64,000 bases of DNA, taken from positions 37,199-101,198 of the forward strand of contig JAJTGR010000069.1 of assembly GCA_021299375.1 (NCBI GenBank), written 5' to 3'. The DNA is from Gemmatimonadota bacterium. Lineage in GTDB: Bacteria > Gemmatimonadota > Gemmatimonadetes > Gemmatimonadales > Gemmatimonadaceae. The translations under genes and the position numbers were made by a program. Of this stretch, positions 38,376 to 46,287 are shown piece by piece. Every line of letters begins with the position of its first letter. The stretch's first letter is position 1. The notes beneath the pieces are model-generated. The model worked only from the letters and a program-made list of their open reading frames with translations. It was not told the origin of the DNA and searched no databases.

Positions 38376-38887
38376 TCACTCCATCGGGTGACGACGGGAT
38401 GAGCCGCAGCCCCTTGGCGCGCTGGATGGCCTGCGTGCGGCGGGCCGCCCCGAGCTTGTCGAGCACCCGTCTGGCGCTCGTCTTCACGGTGTTCTCGCTC
38501 ACCGACGCCCGTTCGGCGATCTCCCGGTTGCTCAGGCCGTCGGCCATGAACTCGAGGATCTCCAGTTCGCGAGGGGTGAGACCGAGCGCCGCGACCTGCG
38601 TCAGGTCGCGCTCGAAGTGGGCCGGCGCGGGCACGGGGACCGGAACGGGCACCTGCACGGGCACCGGAACGGGGACCTGCACGGGGACCGGGACCTCGCG
38701 CACGACCACCTCCCTGCGCGTCAGGCGCAGGCCAAGCCAGAGGCCGACGGCCGCGAAGATCGCCGCGACCAGCCCGCCGTAGATCTCCAGCGAGTGCTCG
38801 AGCACCAGCCAGCGGTACTCCACGGGCCGGAGGAGCGCCACGAGGGCCCCGGCAATGAGACCTATAGAGGAGAGGCTGGCGACGCAT
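38376..38887 (-). pseudogene. LuxR-type HTH regulator gene with both ends out of frame
   Basis: The middle is intact: a membrane pair (LIAGALVALLRP and GLVAAIFAAVGLWLGLRL), a VPVP/VQVP repeat linker and a LuxR HTH (LGLTPRELEILEFMADGLSNREIAERASVSENTVKTSARR). There is no ATG in this frame; ATG 38887, which overlaps the end of the DinB gene, is one base out of phase and reads MRRQPLLY before the frame must shift. At the 3' end the frame passes LRLIPSS without a stop and would run on to 37744, through the DUF4199 gene on the same strand in another frame. Dropping one base near 38387 would give PSHPME and TGA at 38376-38378. GTG 38841 or 38823 could still start a truncated product. Confidence 0.55.
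38628..38696 (-). repeat. Short tandem repeats coding a VPVP/VQVP linker
   Basis: The stretch is made of 6-bp and 18-bp repeats related to GTGCCC/GTTCCG and GTGCAG on the minus strand. They encode alternating Val-Pro with occasional Gln between the membrane anchor and the HTH of the LuxR-type gene. Confidence 0.8.
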
Positions 38888-39449
38888 GGGGAACACCAAC
38901 GTATCCCTGCGGGTCGCCGTCGCGCTCGGTGCGGATGCGCGCCAGCTGTCGCTGATGGGTGGTCAGGTGGGCCGAGAGCAGCCGGAGCGCCTGCGGCACA
39001 TCGAGCGGCCCGGCGATGGGATGACGGAACACCCGTCGGCGAAGCCCTGCCGCGTCGAGGCCGCCAACGAACGCCTGGAGGGCGCGGTGTTGGGCGTCCC
39101 ATTGCTCGCGGAGCACCTCGAACGACGCCGAACCTGTTGGGCGCATGGCCTCCGCGGGCACCGCAACGCGCACCCCGAGGCGCAGTACCAGCCAGACGAG
39201 CACCGCCCGCACGCGATGCACGAAGCGCCGCGGCGTATCGGCCCGATTCGCCGCCGTGGCGAGGTCGCCCAGTACCACCTGTTCCGCCAGCACCAGATGC
39301 TCGATCACGTCCACAGCCGACCAGGCATGGGGCGCGCTGCGCCACGTGCGCTGCGCCGGCGTGAGCGCGGCGACGTCGGCCAGCAGGGTGGTGCGCTGGG
39401 CGGTGATGGCTTCGAGCAGGGGCCCGATCGTTCGATCACGCGCCGGCAT
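38862..39449 (-). CDS. DinB family protein
   Basis: A 195-residue four-helix-bundle protein of the DinB/YfiT superfamily. It begins RTIGPLLEAITAQRTTLLADVAALTPAQRTWR and has WSAVDVIEHLVLAEQVVL, where the histidine is the first metal ligand. The paired ligands lie in LLSAHLTTHQRQLARI near residue 175. Members are metal-dependent thiol transferases or of unknown activity. ATG 39449 with AAGGG upstream is used; the long upstream extension is not coding. Its TAG at 38862 lies inside the 5' end of the LuxR-type gene, so the two were probably co-transcribed. Confidence 0.87.
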   Translation of the reverse strand: MPARDRTIGPLLEAITAQRTTLLADVAALTPAQRTWRSAPHAWSAVDVIEHLVLAEQVVLGDLATAANRADTPRRFVHRVRAVLVWLVLRLGVRVAVPAEAMRPTGSASFEVLREQWDAQHRALQAFVGGLDAAGLRRRVFRHPIAGPLDVPQALRLLSAHLTTHQRQLARIRTERDGDPQGYVGVPHASPASPL

Positions 39450-39567
39450 CGCGCCCTTTGCACCAATCGGCGCACGGCGTGCGCTGGTCGGGCATCGGAA
39501 CGAACGTCGGACTCCCGAGTAGCACGCTCGGTCCCGCCGTGCATGGCATGCCTCGAATATTGCGCGA

Positions 39568-40932
39568 ATGCGAACCGACCGCACCTCACTCGTCGATCTT
39601 GGCCTGCTCCCCGATGCGTCCGGGACGTGGCCGCTGGCGACGTGGCTCGACCAGACGCATGCCCCGGCGGGGCACGAGGCGTTGAAGCGACTCATCGCCG
39701 AGCCCCTCGAGGATCTCGAGGCGATTCGCGCCCGGCAGCGGCTGCTGCCACAACTGACGTCGATGACGACGCAGGTGCCATGGGCCGATCTGTACGTCCT
39801 CGCCACGCAGGTCGAGCGCTTCCTGGCCTCCAACTACGTCGTGGTCCCGAGTGCACGTACCCGTCGCCTGCTCTTCATGGCGCAGTATCGCGAGATCGCG
39901 GCACACGTCGCCGCGCAGCTCCGCTCCGTGGAGGCGCTGCTCGCACGCTGCGAGCCACTGCTGGCACGGCTGCTGTCGCTTCCGGACGACGCCGCCACGC
40001 TCGCGATGGTGTCGACGTTCGATGCCGCCGTCCGGCATGCCCAGCGCGAGCGCCTGCGCGCCGCCGTCGATCGTGGGAGCCACGAGGCACTGCTTGCCGT
40101 GGATGTGGCCGTGCGTGGTGAGATGCCGAGCGACCGTTCGACAGAGAGCCGATCGGAGGTGCATGCGCCCATGAGGCCCGCGCTCGAGGCGCTGATCGGT
40201 GCCATCCCCCGGTTGGACGCGCTGTGTTCGTTGGCCACGGCCTCGGCGAACGCATCGGGGACAGTGCCGCGCATGGTGCCACCGACCGGCGGGACCCTGT
40301 CGTTCGACGACCTGCGGCATCCGCTGTTGCCGCGTGGGGTCGGCAACGACGTGCACCTCGCCGATGGTGACCAGGTGCTGTTTCTGACCGGCCCGAACAT
40401 GGCGGGCAAGAGCACCGTGCTTCGCGCCATCGGCATCGCCGTGCACTGCGCACACCTCGGCATGGCCGTGACGGCGCGGCGCGCCGACATTCCCGTATAC
40501 GACCAGCTGCTCGCGTCGATCACCGTGCGCGACAACCTCGCGCGTGGCGAAAGCCTCTATCTCTCCGAGATTCGCCGGGTTCGCCTGATCGTCGATGCCG
40601 TCGACCGAGGCCATGCGGTGCTGGCGCTCTTCGATGAAGTATTCCGGGGCACGAACATCATGGACGCCACGGACGCCACCGTGCTGCTGGTCGATGGCCT
40701 TTCGCGGGCCGCGCATGGGACCTTCTTCATCGCGTCGCATCTGGCGGAAGTTGCCAGAGCGAGAGGCCAGGCACGTGGTGTCACCTGCTGGTGCATGGGG
40801 ATCGACACGAGCGGCAACACCCCGCAGTTCACGTATCGCATGGAGCGAGGCATCAGCGAGGTGCGCCTGGGGATGATGCTTCTTGATGCGGAAGGGGTCG
40901 GACAGATCCTTCGGCGACTGGCCGTCCAGTAG
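39568..40932 (+). CDS. MutS-like ATPase without mismatch-recognition domain
   Basis: A 454-residue protein of the MutS superfamily. It lacks domains I and II and starts with a lever/clamp-like region (DQTHAPAGHEALKRLIAEPLEDLEAIRARQRLLPQL). The C-terminal ATPase has Walker A FLTGPNMAGKSTVLRAIG at about residue 271, the DNLARGESLYLSEIRRV signature, Walker B ALFDEVFRGTN and SHLAEVA. Such short MutS-related proteins cannot bind mismatches in the MutS1 way; roles in recombination or DNA-end handling are proposed for relatives. The start at 39568 lacks a ribosome-binding site and is preceded by an AT-rich GAATATT. Confidence 0.87.
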   Translation: MRTDRTSLVDLGLLPDASGTWPLATWLDQTHAPAGHEALKRLIAEPLEDLEAIRARQRLLPQLTSMTTQVPWADLYVLATQVERFLASNYVVVPSARTRRLLFMAQYREIAAHVAAQLRSVEALLARCEPLLARLLSLPDDAATLAMVSTFDAAVRHAQRERLRAAVDRGSHEALLAVDVAVRGEMPSDRSTESRSEVHAPMRPALEALIGAIPRLDALCSLATASANASGTVPRMVPPTGGTLSFDDLRHPLLPRGVGNDVHLADGDQVLFLTGPNMAGKSTVLRAIGIAVHCAHLGMAVTARRADIPVYDQLLASITVRDNLARGESLYLSEIRRVRLIVDAVDRGHAVLALFDEVFRGTNIMDATDATVLLVDGLSRAAHGTFFIASHLAEVARARGQARGVTCWCMGIDTSGNTPQFTYRMERGISEVRLGMMLLDAEGVGQILRRLAVQ

Positions 40933-40976
40933 GCACACCGGCTCTGTGTCTCGGGCGCAGCGGCGCTGGGCGGACC

Positions 40977-41522
40977 CTACACCCGCACCATCCCCCGAAA
41001 CCCGCGCACGGCGTAGTACGACTGCGCGCCGTTGTGGTAGATGAACACCCGGCCGTAGCGGCGATCGCCGAACAGTGCACCGCCGAGGGCGCGCAGCGCC
41101 GGCGGTGTGGCCAGCCAGCTCGACGTCCTGGTGTCGAACGGCCCGTGCGCCTGCAGGGCGTGATATTCGGCCTCACCGAGCAGGGTGATGCCCATGTCAG
41201 CGGCCATGCCCAGCGCGCTGCCCGCCGGCTTGTTCTCCTTGCGGGCGTCGAGTGCGGCCGGATCGTAGCAGAGACTGCGGCGCCCGATCGGGGTTTCGGC
41301 GCTGCAGTCCACGATGAGCAGCGCGCCCGTGGCCGGGTCCTGCCCGATCACATCGGGTTCGCCGCCGGTGCGCTCCATCTCGGCGATGCTGCGGAGCGCG
41401 TCGGGCGAGGTCTGCAGCCGTTCCTGCACGGCCGCCCACGAGATGCCGACGTGTCGGGAGGGGTTGGCGGCGAAGCGGTGCTGCAGCGTGGCAAGGAGCG
41501 CGTCGGTAGACGAGGTGGGCAT
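40977..41522 (-). CDS. DUF4256 family protein
   Basis: A 181-residue cytosolic protein matching DUF4256 along its length: LLATLQHRFAANPSRHVGISWAAVQERL, IAEMERTGGEPDVIGQDPATG, LIVDCSAETPIGRRSLCYD and YGRVFIYHNGAQSYYAVRGFRG. The function of the family is not known. ATG 41522 is preceded by AAGAGA; the upstream frame is Arg-rich and non-coding. It converges with the MutS-like gene, leaving 44 bp. Confidence 0.88.
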   Translation of the reverse strand: MPTSSTDALLATLQHRFAANPSRHVGISWAAVQERLQTSPDALRSIAEMERTGGEPDVIGQDPATGALLIVDCSAETPIGRRSLCYDPAALDARKENKPAGSALGMAADMGITLLGEAEYHALQAHGPFDTRTSSWLATPPALRALGGALFGDRRYGRVFIYHNGAQSYYAVRGFRGMVRV

Positions 41523-41610
41523 GGGGCGTCTCTTGGGAATGGCCACGGTCTGTCCCGGGAACGTACGACCGCGGCGCGTCGGCCGGCGCCGCGCCCCCGT
41601 GTGGCGCCCC

Positions 41611-41645
41611 GCGTCACGCGTCACGCGTCACGCGTCACGCGTCAA
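41611..41645. repeat. Heptamer tandem repeat GCGTCAC, five copies
   Basis: Five direct copies of GCGTCAC (the last ends in A) lie between the DUF4256 gene and the end of the HDOD gene. The final copy contains the HDOD stop codon (41642-41644). Confidence 0.9.
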
Positions 41646-42691
41646 CCGCGCTGCACGTACCGATCGAGAAGCGTGTGCGCGTACGTCTGGTCGCCGGTCA
41701 GCTCGCCTTCACCCCAGAGCCCGAAGAGATCAAGGGGTTCACCACGGGCCATGACGCGCGCCAGATGCTCGGCGAGGAACAGCGTTTCCGCCAGCGGGTG
41801 TCGCTCGGCGGGCGAATCGCGCCGGTGGTGCGTACCGATCGCGTCGGCGGCATCGATGCCAAGTCCCCAGCGATGGGCTGCCACCGCGCCGAGCGGCTCG
41901 TGCAGTTCGGTAAGCAACGTGTCGAGCCACCCGTCGGGGAGGGTGACGGCACGCCGGTTGGCCGATCGTAGCGTGGAGATGCGATCGAAGATGATGAGCA
42001 GCCCCACGTCGTGCAGCAGTGCGATGGCGAACGCCTCCTCGCCGTCGGCGCCGAATGCCGGCGCGAAGGCGCGCGCGAGCGGCCCGGTGTTCACCATGTG
42101 CTGCCAGGCCGCCGCGAGCAGCGCATCGTACGGGCTGCCCGGCTTGCTCAACAGGCCGTCCACGGAGGCCGCCACCACGACCGCGCGCGTCCCCACCAGC
42201 CCGATACGATCGATGGCGGCATCGACACGGAGGATCGGCGCGAGCCCCGCCCCGTACGACGCGCTGTTGGCCTGCCGCAGGAGCGCCTGCACCAGCGACG
42301 GATCCTGACTCAGGCGGTCGATAAGCCGCGAGCGTGGCAAGTCGTCTCGCTCGCACAACGCCATCGCCTCTCGCGCAGCGGCCGGGAGTTGGCGAATGAC
42401 CGCCTCGGGCGGCAGCGAGAGCTGGTCGAGCAGGCTGGTGACGTCTGGCCACTTCGCCGCCTCAGGGGTCTGTTCCCAATCGGCGCGAAGGCGCGCCAGC
42501 GCCGTCTCGGTCCGTTGAGCCCAGTACGATGCATCGCGGGCGATCCACACCAGCGCGCTCCCCGTCGACAGCTCGGCCGCGGCCTCGATCGCCTGCAGGA
42601 TCTCCTCCGGCCGCCGGGGCGCGCCCGCAGGTGGCGCGGGCATCGGCTTGGTGGCAGACGAACCGAGCAGCTTGGAGAAGAATCCGGCCAT
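41642..42691 (-). CDS. HDOD domain protein
   Basis: A 349-residue cytosolic protein. The first 100 residues are a helical region with no family match. The HDOD domain spans about 110-320, with RLIDRLSQDPSLVQALLRQANSASYGAG, IDRIGLVGTRAVVVAAS, AFAIALLHDVGLLIIF (a retained HD pair in LLHD) and AVAAHRWGLGIDAADAIGTHHR. HDOD proteins act in regulatory pathways, often with cyclic-di-GMP or kinases, usually without hydrolysis. It is smaller than the HDOD-GAF protein near 11.3 kb and lacks its GAF part. ATG 42691 has no good ribosome-binding site. Confidence 0.87.
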   Translation of the reverse strand: MAGFFSKLLGSSATKPMPAPPAGAPRRPEEILQAIEAAAELSTGSALVWIARDASYWAQRTETALARLRADWEQTPEAAKWPDVTSLLDQLSLPPEAVIRQLPAAAREAMALCERDDLPRSRLIDRLSQDPSLVQALLRQANSASYGAGLAPILRVDAAIDRIGLVGTRAVVVAASVDGLLSKPGSPYDALLAAAWQHMVNTGPLARAFAPAFGADGEEAFAIALLHDVGLLIIFDRISTLRSANRRAVTLPDGWLDTLLTELHEPLGAVAAHRWGLGIDAADAIGTHHRRDSPAERHPLAETLFLAEHLARVMARGEPLDLFGLWGEGELTGDQTYAHTLLDRYVQRG

Positions 42692-42957
42692 TGGACGCCT
42701 GAGTGGAGGACGGGGACATCGCGCCCACGCCGCGGCGGACAGTATCGGCCGGTCGGCGCCCTGACTTCAGCGCTCTCGGCGATCGCGTCGAGCCGGCCAC
42801 CCTACAGGCACGAACACGTTCCGCCACGCCGATCCTTCTCAACTGCCCATCGGACGCTCTCGGCACCGCCAACGCCCTCGGTTGTCCGTTGGGCGGCCCG
42901 CAACGGGGGCCGCGGCAGCAGGCCGCTCGACTGGGCTGCGGCGACGAGCGTTGCTGG

Positions 42958-43401
42958 CTAGGACGCGTTCGACACCGTGCCCGACGCGGCCGCTGCCGGG
43001 CGACGGCGGGCGCCTCTGGTAGCACCGATGGCAGCGCCGATGGCAAACCCAATCGGCGACGCTAGCACGGCGAGCATGGGGATCAGCCCGGCGTCGTGCT
43101 TCGCCACCACCGCCGCCCAGGCAAGGATGCCGGCCACTCCCAGGAACGACCAGAGGAACCCGCCAATGCTCCCCCAGCGAACGGCGCGCAGCCATGCCGG
43201 TTCGGGGTGGCGCGTCCATCCGACCACGGCATACCACGCCAGCACCGCGGCGATCGCTCCCGGCACGACCGCCACCAGCAGGACCCCGGCCGGACTGCGC
43301 ACCTCGACCGGCTGCCCAAGCCCACTGATCACGAACGAGCCAAGGCTCATCGCCAGAACGGCGGCAACGACGCGAGCGACGAGCGGCGACGAGTGGGACA
43401 T
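42958..43401 (-). CDS. Membrane protein of unknown function
   Basis: A 147-residue protein with four hydrophobic helices (VARVVAAVLAMSLGSFVISGLG, AGVLLVAVVPGAIAAVLAWYAVVGW, GSIGGFLWSFLGVAGILAWAAVV, MLAVLASPIGFAIGAAIGA) and a basic, Ala-rich C-terminus. There is no family-specific motif I recognise. It is separated by about 270 bp from the HDOD gene downstream on the same strand; that gap holds no gene I can support. Confidence 0.65.
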   Translation of the reverse strand: MSHSSPLVARVVAAVLAMSLGSFVISGLGQPVEVRSPAGVLLVAVVPGAIAAVLAWYAVVGWTRHPEPAWLRAVRWGSIGGFLWSFLGVAGILAWAAVVAKHDAGLIPMLAVLASPIGFAIGAAIGATRGARRRPAAAASGTVSNAS

Positions 43402-43625
43402 GGCGGAGCGTGCAAGAGAGGCGGCGTGTCGCAGTCATGAGCACCCGGGCGGCGTGCGAAGAGGCCCGAAAGGAGCTCGCCACCGCCGAGCATAGCCGTG
43501 GCGCCCGTTCGGCGTCAAGATTCCGGGGAGGCGGCTGACCGGGGTGGCCCGCCGACGCTGAGCCGCTTCCTCCATCGGTGCGCCTCACCAAGCCCGCGCC
43601 GCCCCCATTCCCTCCGAGGTCGACC

Positions 43626-44855
43626 ATGCCCCCCTTCACGCCGTCCCCGCTTTCGCGCCGCCAGTGGCTCAAGTCGTCCGGTCTCGTGGCTGGGGGTGCG
43701 CTCGCCAGCGGCGCGCTCGCGCCAGCGCCGTTGCTGGCGGCCGACGCCAGCATCACGTCCGTCGTGGACGGGCAGACGACCGCCGCCGGCTTCGCGGCGC
43801 ACGAACGCATGATCGCCGCGCTGCGCCGCGCCGAGGGGCCCATCCGGCTGGCGTCGAACGAGAACCCCTACGGCATGGCGCCGAGTGCGCGCCAGGCCAT
43901 CGAGAACGGCTGGAAGCAGCACGCGTGGTACAGCGCGCCCGCCGTGCCGAACCTCCGAAAGATCTACGCTCAGTCGGTGGGTGTGCCCGAGGATCACATC
44001 ATGATCACCGCCGGCTCGGGCGAACTGCTCTCCATCGCGGTGCTCGCCTTCGGCCTCAATGGGGAGATCGTGTCGGCGTGGCCCACCTACGAGGGGCTGC
44101 CGCGCTACGCCGAGTCGATGGGGCTCCGCGTGCACAAGGTGCCGCTCGACGCCGGCTTCGCGCACGACCTCGAGGCCATGGACCGCCGCCTCGTGCAGGC
44201 AGTGGACCTCGTGTTCGTGTGCAACCCGAACAATCCCACCGGCACGCTCACCGACACGGCGCGGCTCACGCAGTTCGTCAGCAACGCCGCGCGGCGCGCC
44301 ATGGTGCTGGTGGACGAGGCCTATCACGACTTCGTGACCGACCCGGGCTACGCATCGTGCATCGACCTCGTGAAGAAGGGCGAGAATGTGATTATCTCGC
44401 GCACCGCGTCCAAGATTCACGGCCTCGCCGGCCTTCGCACCGGGTTCGTAATTGCCCGACCTGACATCATCGCCCGCCTGCAGCCGGCCAGCCCGAGCTT
44501 CCCGGGCGTCTTCGGTGCGCTCGGCGCCGCGGCGTCCATTCAGGACACGGCGTACCAGGCCATGTGCAAGCAGCGCAACGTGGAGGGGCGCGAGATCATG
44601 CGGGCGGCGCTGGCGAAGCTCGGTCGTACGATGACCGACACGCAGACCAACTTCGTCTTCTTCAACGCCGGCCTGCCCGTGGAGCAGATCCAGAAAGCCC
44701 TGCTTGCCAAGGGTTTTCAGATTGGGCGGGCGTTCCCGCCGTACACCACGTGGGCGCGCATCTCGATCGGGACGCCCGACGAAATGCGGGCGGTGGCTGC
44801 CGCGCTGCCTGAGGTGTTGGCCGGCACCCCGCGCTCGATGGGCAGCGGCGACTGA
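43626..44855 (+). CDS. Tat-exported class I/II PLP aminotransferase
   Basis: A 409-residue aminotransferase of the histidinol-phosphate aminotransferase-like group. PLP-site features are IRLASNENPYG, the lysine in SRTASKIHGLAGLRTGF, NPNNPTGTL, and the terminal arginine region ARISIGTPDEM. The N-terminus SRRQWLKSSGLVAGGALASGALA is a clear twin-arginine signal, so the enzyme should be folded with its cofactor in the cytoplasm and then exported. The amino donor and acceptor outside the membrane are unknown. ATG 43626 follows GAGG; the longer frame to 43578 only adds a Pro-rich piece. HisC activity is not implied, since no his gene is near. Confidence 0.88.
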   Translation: MPPFTPSPLSRRQWLKSSGLVAGGALASGALAPAPLLAADASITSVVDGQTTAAGFAAHERMIAALRRAEGPIRLASNENPYGMAPSARQAIENGWKQHAWYSAPAVPNLRKIYAQSVGVPEDHIMITAGSGELLSIAVLAFGLNGEIVSAWPTYEGLPRYAESMGLRVHKVPLDAGFAHDLEAMDRRLVQAVDLVFVCNPNNPTGTLTDTARLTQFVSNAARRAMVLVDEAYHDFVTDPGYASCIDLVKKGENVIISRTASKIHGLAGLRTGFVIARPDIIARLQPASPSFPGVFGALGAAASIQDTAYQAMCKQRNVEGREIMRAALAKLGRTMTDTQTNFVFFNAGLPVEQIQKALLAKGFQIGRAFPPYTTWARISIGTPDEMRAVAAALPEVLAGTPRSMGSGD

Positions 44856-44864
44856 CCTCCCTGC

Positions 44865-44903
44865 GGCGCCAGCCGGGGCGGGTGCCCCCTCGCCCCCGGC
44901 GCC
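44865..44903. terminator. Hairpin between convergent genes
   Basis: GGCGCC ends with adjoining CCGGGGCG/CGCCCCCG form an imperfect long stem in the 50-bp gap between stop codons at 44855 and 44906. It is suitable as a two-way terminator, though without a T tract. Confidence 0.45.
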
Positions 44904-44905
44904 GA

Positions 44906-46276
44906 TCAGTAGGCGTAGCCGAATATGATGTTCATCTCGTCGGTGCTGAGCAGGCCGAAGCCCACGCTGCGGTCGGTGACGTTGTTGTAGGTGACCACGG
45001 AGACGAGCGCATCGCCGGGCTCGAGCACCAGCGGCGTGGGAAAGTTGGTGAACGCCGGATGTTCCCAGTCGGTGTTCACGTACACGGTGCTCTCGCTGCC
45101 GTTGGCGCGGCGCAGCCGGATCTCGAAGCGCTCGCCAAGGGCGTGCATGTGGGAGGTGAGGGCGAGCACCGTGAGCCGGGTCGGGTTGCGAAACTCCGTG
45201 CGCACCGTGGTCCGCTGGCGGGGAGGCAGCGTGAAGGAGGTGTTGCCCAGGTTGAGCGTGGTGGCGACCGTCTGCACCTGCGCGCGCGGCACTGTGTACA
45301 GGTTCGCCATGGCCTGCCCCGGAAAGGTCGCCGGGGAGCGATTCACGTAGTGCGCATTCAGGTCGAGCGCGGCATTGGGCGGCAGACGCAGGGCCACGCC
45401 CGGGGGGAAGCGGTAGTCGAACTCGGAGGTCATGGCGCCGGCGAAGAAGACGTGGCACGCCATGGGCAGCAGGTTGATGGCGATGGGTACACCGTCGGCC
45501 GTCCGCAGGTCACGCACGAGGTTCGGCGCGGGACGCACATTGCACGGGAATGTCGTGCGCGACGCGTCAAAGGAATACAGCAGGAAATGATGGCTGCCCG
45601 GCCGCATGCGCGACTCGATCCGGTTCACGAACAGCTCGCTGGTGTTGCCCAGCGGGCGATAGACGAACAGCTCCCGCTCGTTGCGCGGCGGCACGGGAAA
45701 GCTGTCCACCACGAGCTGGAGGCCCGCGCCAGCTGGCGGTGGAGCGAGGGGCGAGAAACTCGCGACCTGCGTACGCACGTCGCGCAGGACGAGGGTGTCG
45801 ACCACGTGGCCGGTGCGCGGCGCGCCCGCTTCGATCCACCGCCGCACATACTCAAGCTGCCCCATGGAGAGCCCCTGCAGGGTCCCCATGGGCATCACGT
45901 TGCCGTAATCACGGCTGTGATGACCCGGAATCCACGCGAGCTTGTGGTAGAGCAGCGAGCTGTCGGCGCGGAAGGGCTTCACGCGCAGCAGGCCATCGGC
46001 GCGCGCGAGGGGCTGCACCGAAACGACGCCGACCAGCTGCTGCCAGCTGGAGTCGGCGGAGAGCACGAGCCCCGACTGGCGGGCGTCGCTGCTGCCGCTG
46101 CGGTGGCACCCGGCACATCCGGGCTCGATGATGCTGCGCTGGATGCGCGCGAAAGTGCCGTCGGCGAGCGGCTCGGCGCCACCCGCGGGCAGGTCACTCC
46201 CCCCGCAGGCGGCGAGCAGGCTGGTGGCGGCCAGACCGACGTGGTGCAGGCGGGCGGCGAAGCGCCTCCGGGCCAT
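44906..46276 (-). CDS. c-heme lipoprotein with copper-monooxygenase-like domains
   Basis: A 456-residue lipoprotein. The signal ends in the lipobox SLLAAC near residue 24. A single heme-c site CAGCH lies in RSIIEPGCAGCHRSGSSD (about residue 55). Residues about 190-450 resemble the two-domain fold of copper type II ascorbate-dependent monooxygenases: SHHFLLYSFD, DLNAHYVN and LALTSHMHALGERFEI supply histidines at the positions of the copper ligands, and WEHPAFTNF with LEPGDAL follows. Heme and copper modules in one chain suggest a periplasmic oxidase or hydroxylase; activity is inferred. ATG 46276 lies 11 bp after the M28 gene's end, so they form an operon. Confidence 0.82.
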   Translation of the reverse strand: MARRRFAARLHHVGLAATSLLAACGGSDLPAGGAEPLADGTFARIQRSIIEPGCAGCHRSGSSDARQSGLVLSADSSWQQLVGVVSVQPLARADGLLRVKPFRADSSLLYHKLAWIPGHHSRDYGNVMPMGTLQGLSMGQLEYVRRWIEAGAPRTGHVVDTLVLRDVRTQVASFSPLAPPPAGAGLQLVVDSFPVPPRNERELFVYRPLGNTSELFVNRIESRMRPGSHHFLLYSFDASRTTFPCNVRPAPNLVRDLRTADGVPIAINLLPMACHVFFAGAMTSEFDYRFPPGVALRLPPNAALDLNAHYVNRSPATFPGQAMANLYTVPRAQVQTVATTLNLGNTSFTLPPRQRTTVRTEFRNPTRLTVLALTSHMHALGERFEIRLRRANGSESTVYVNTDWEHPAFTNFPTPLVLEPGDALVSVVTYNNVTDRSVGFGLLSTDEMNIIFGYAY

Positions 46277-46287
46277 GACGGTCGCCC

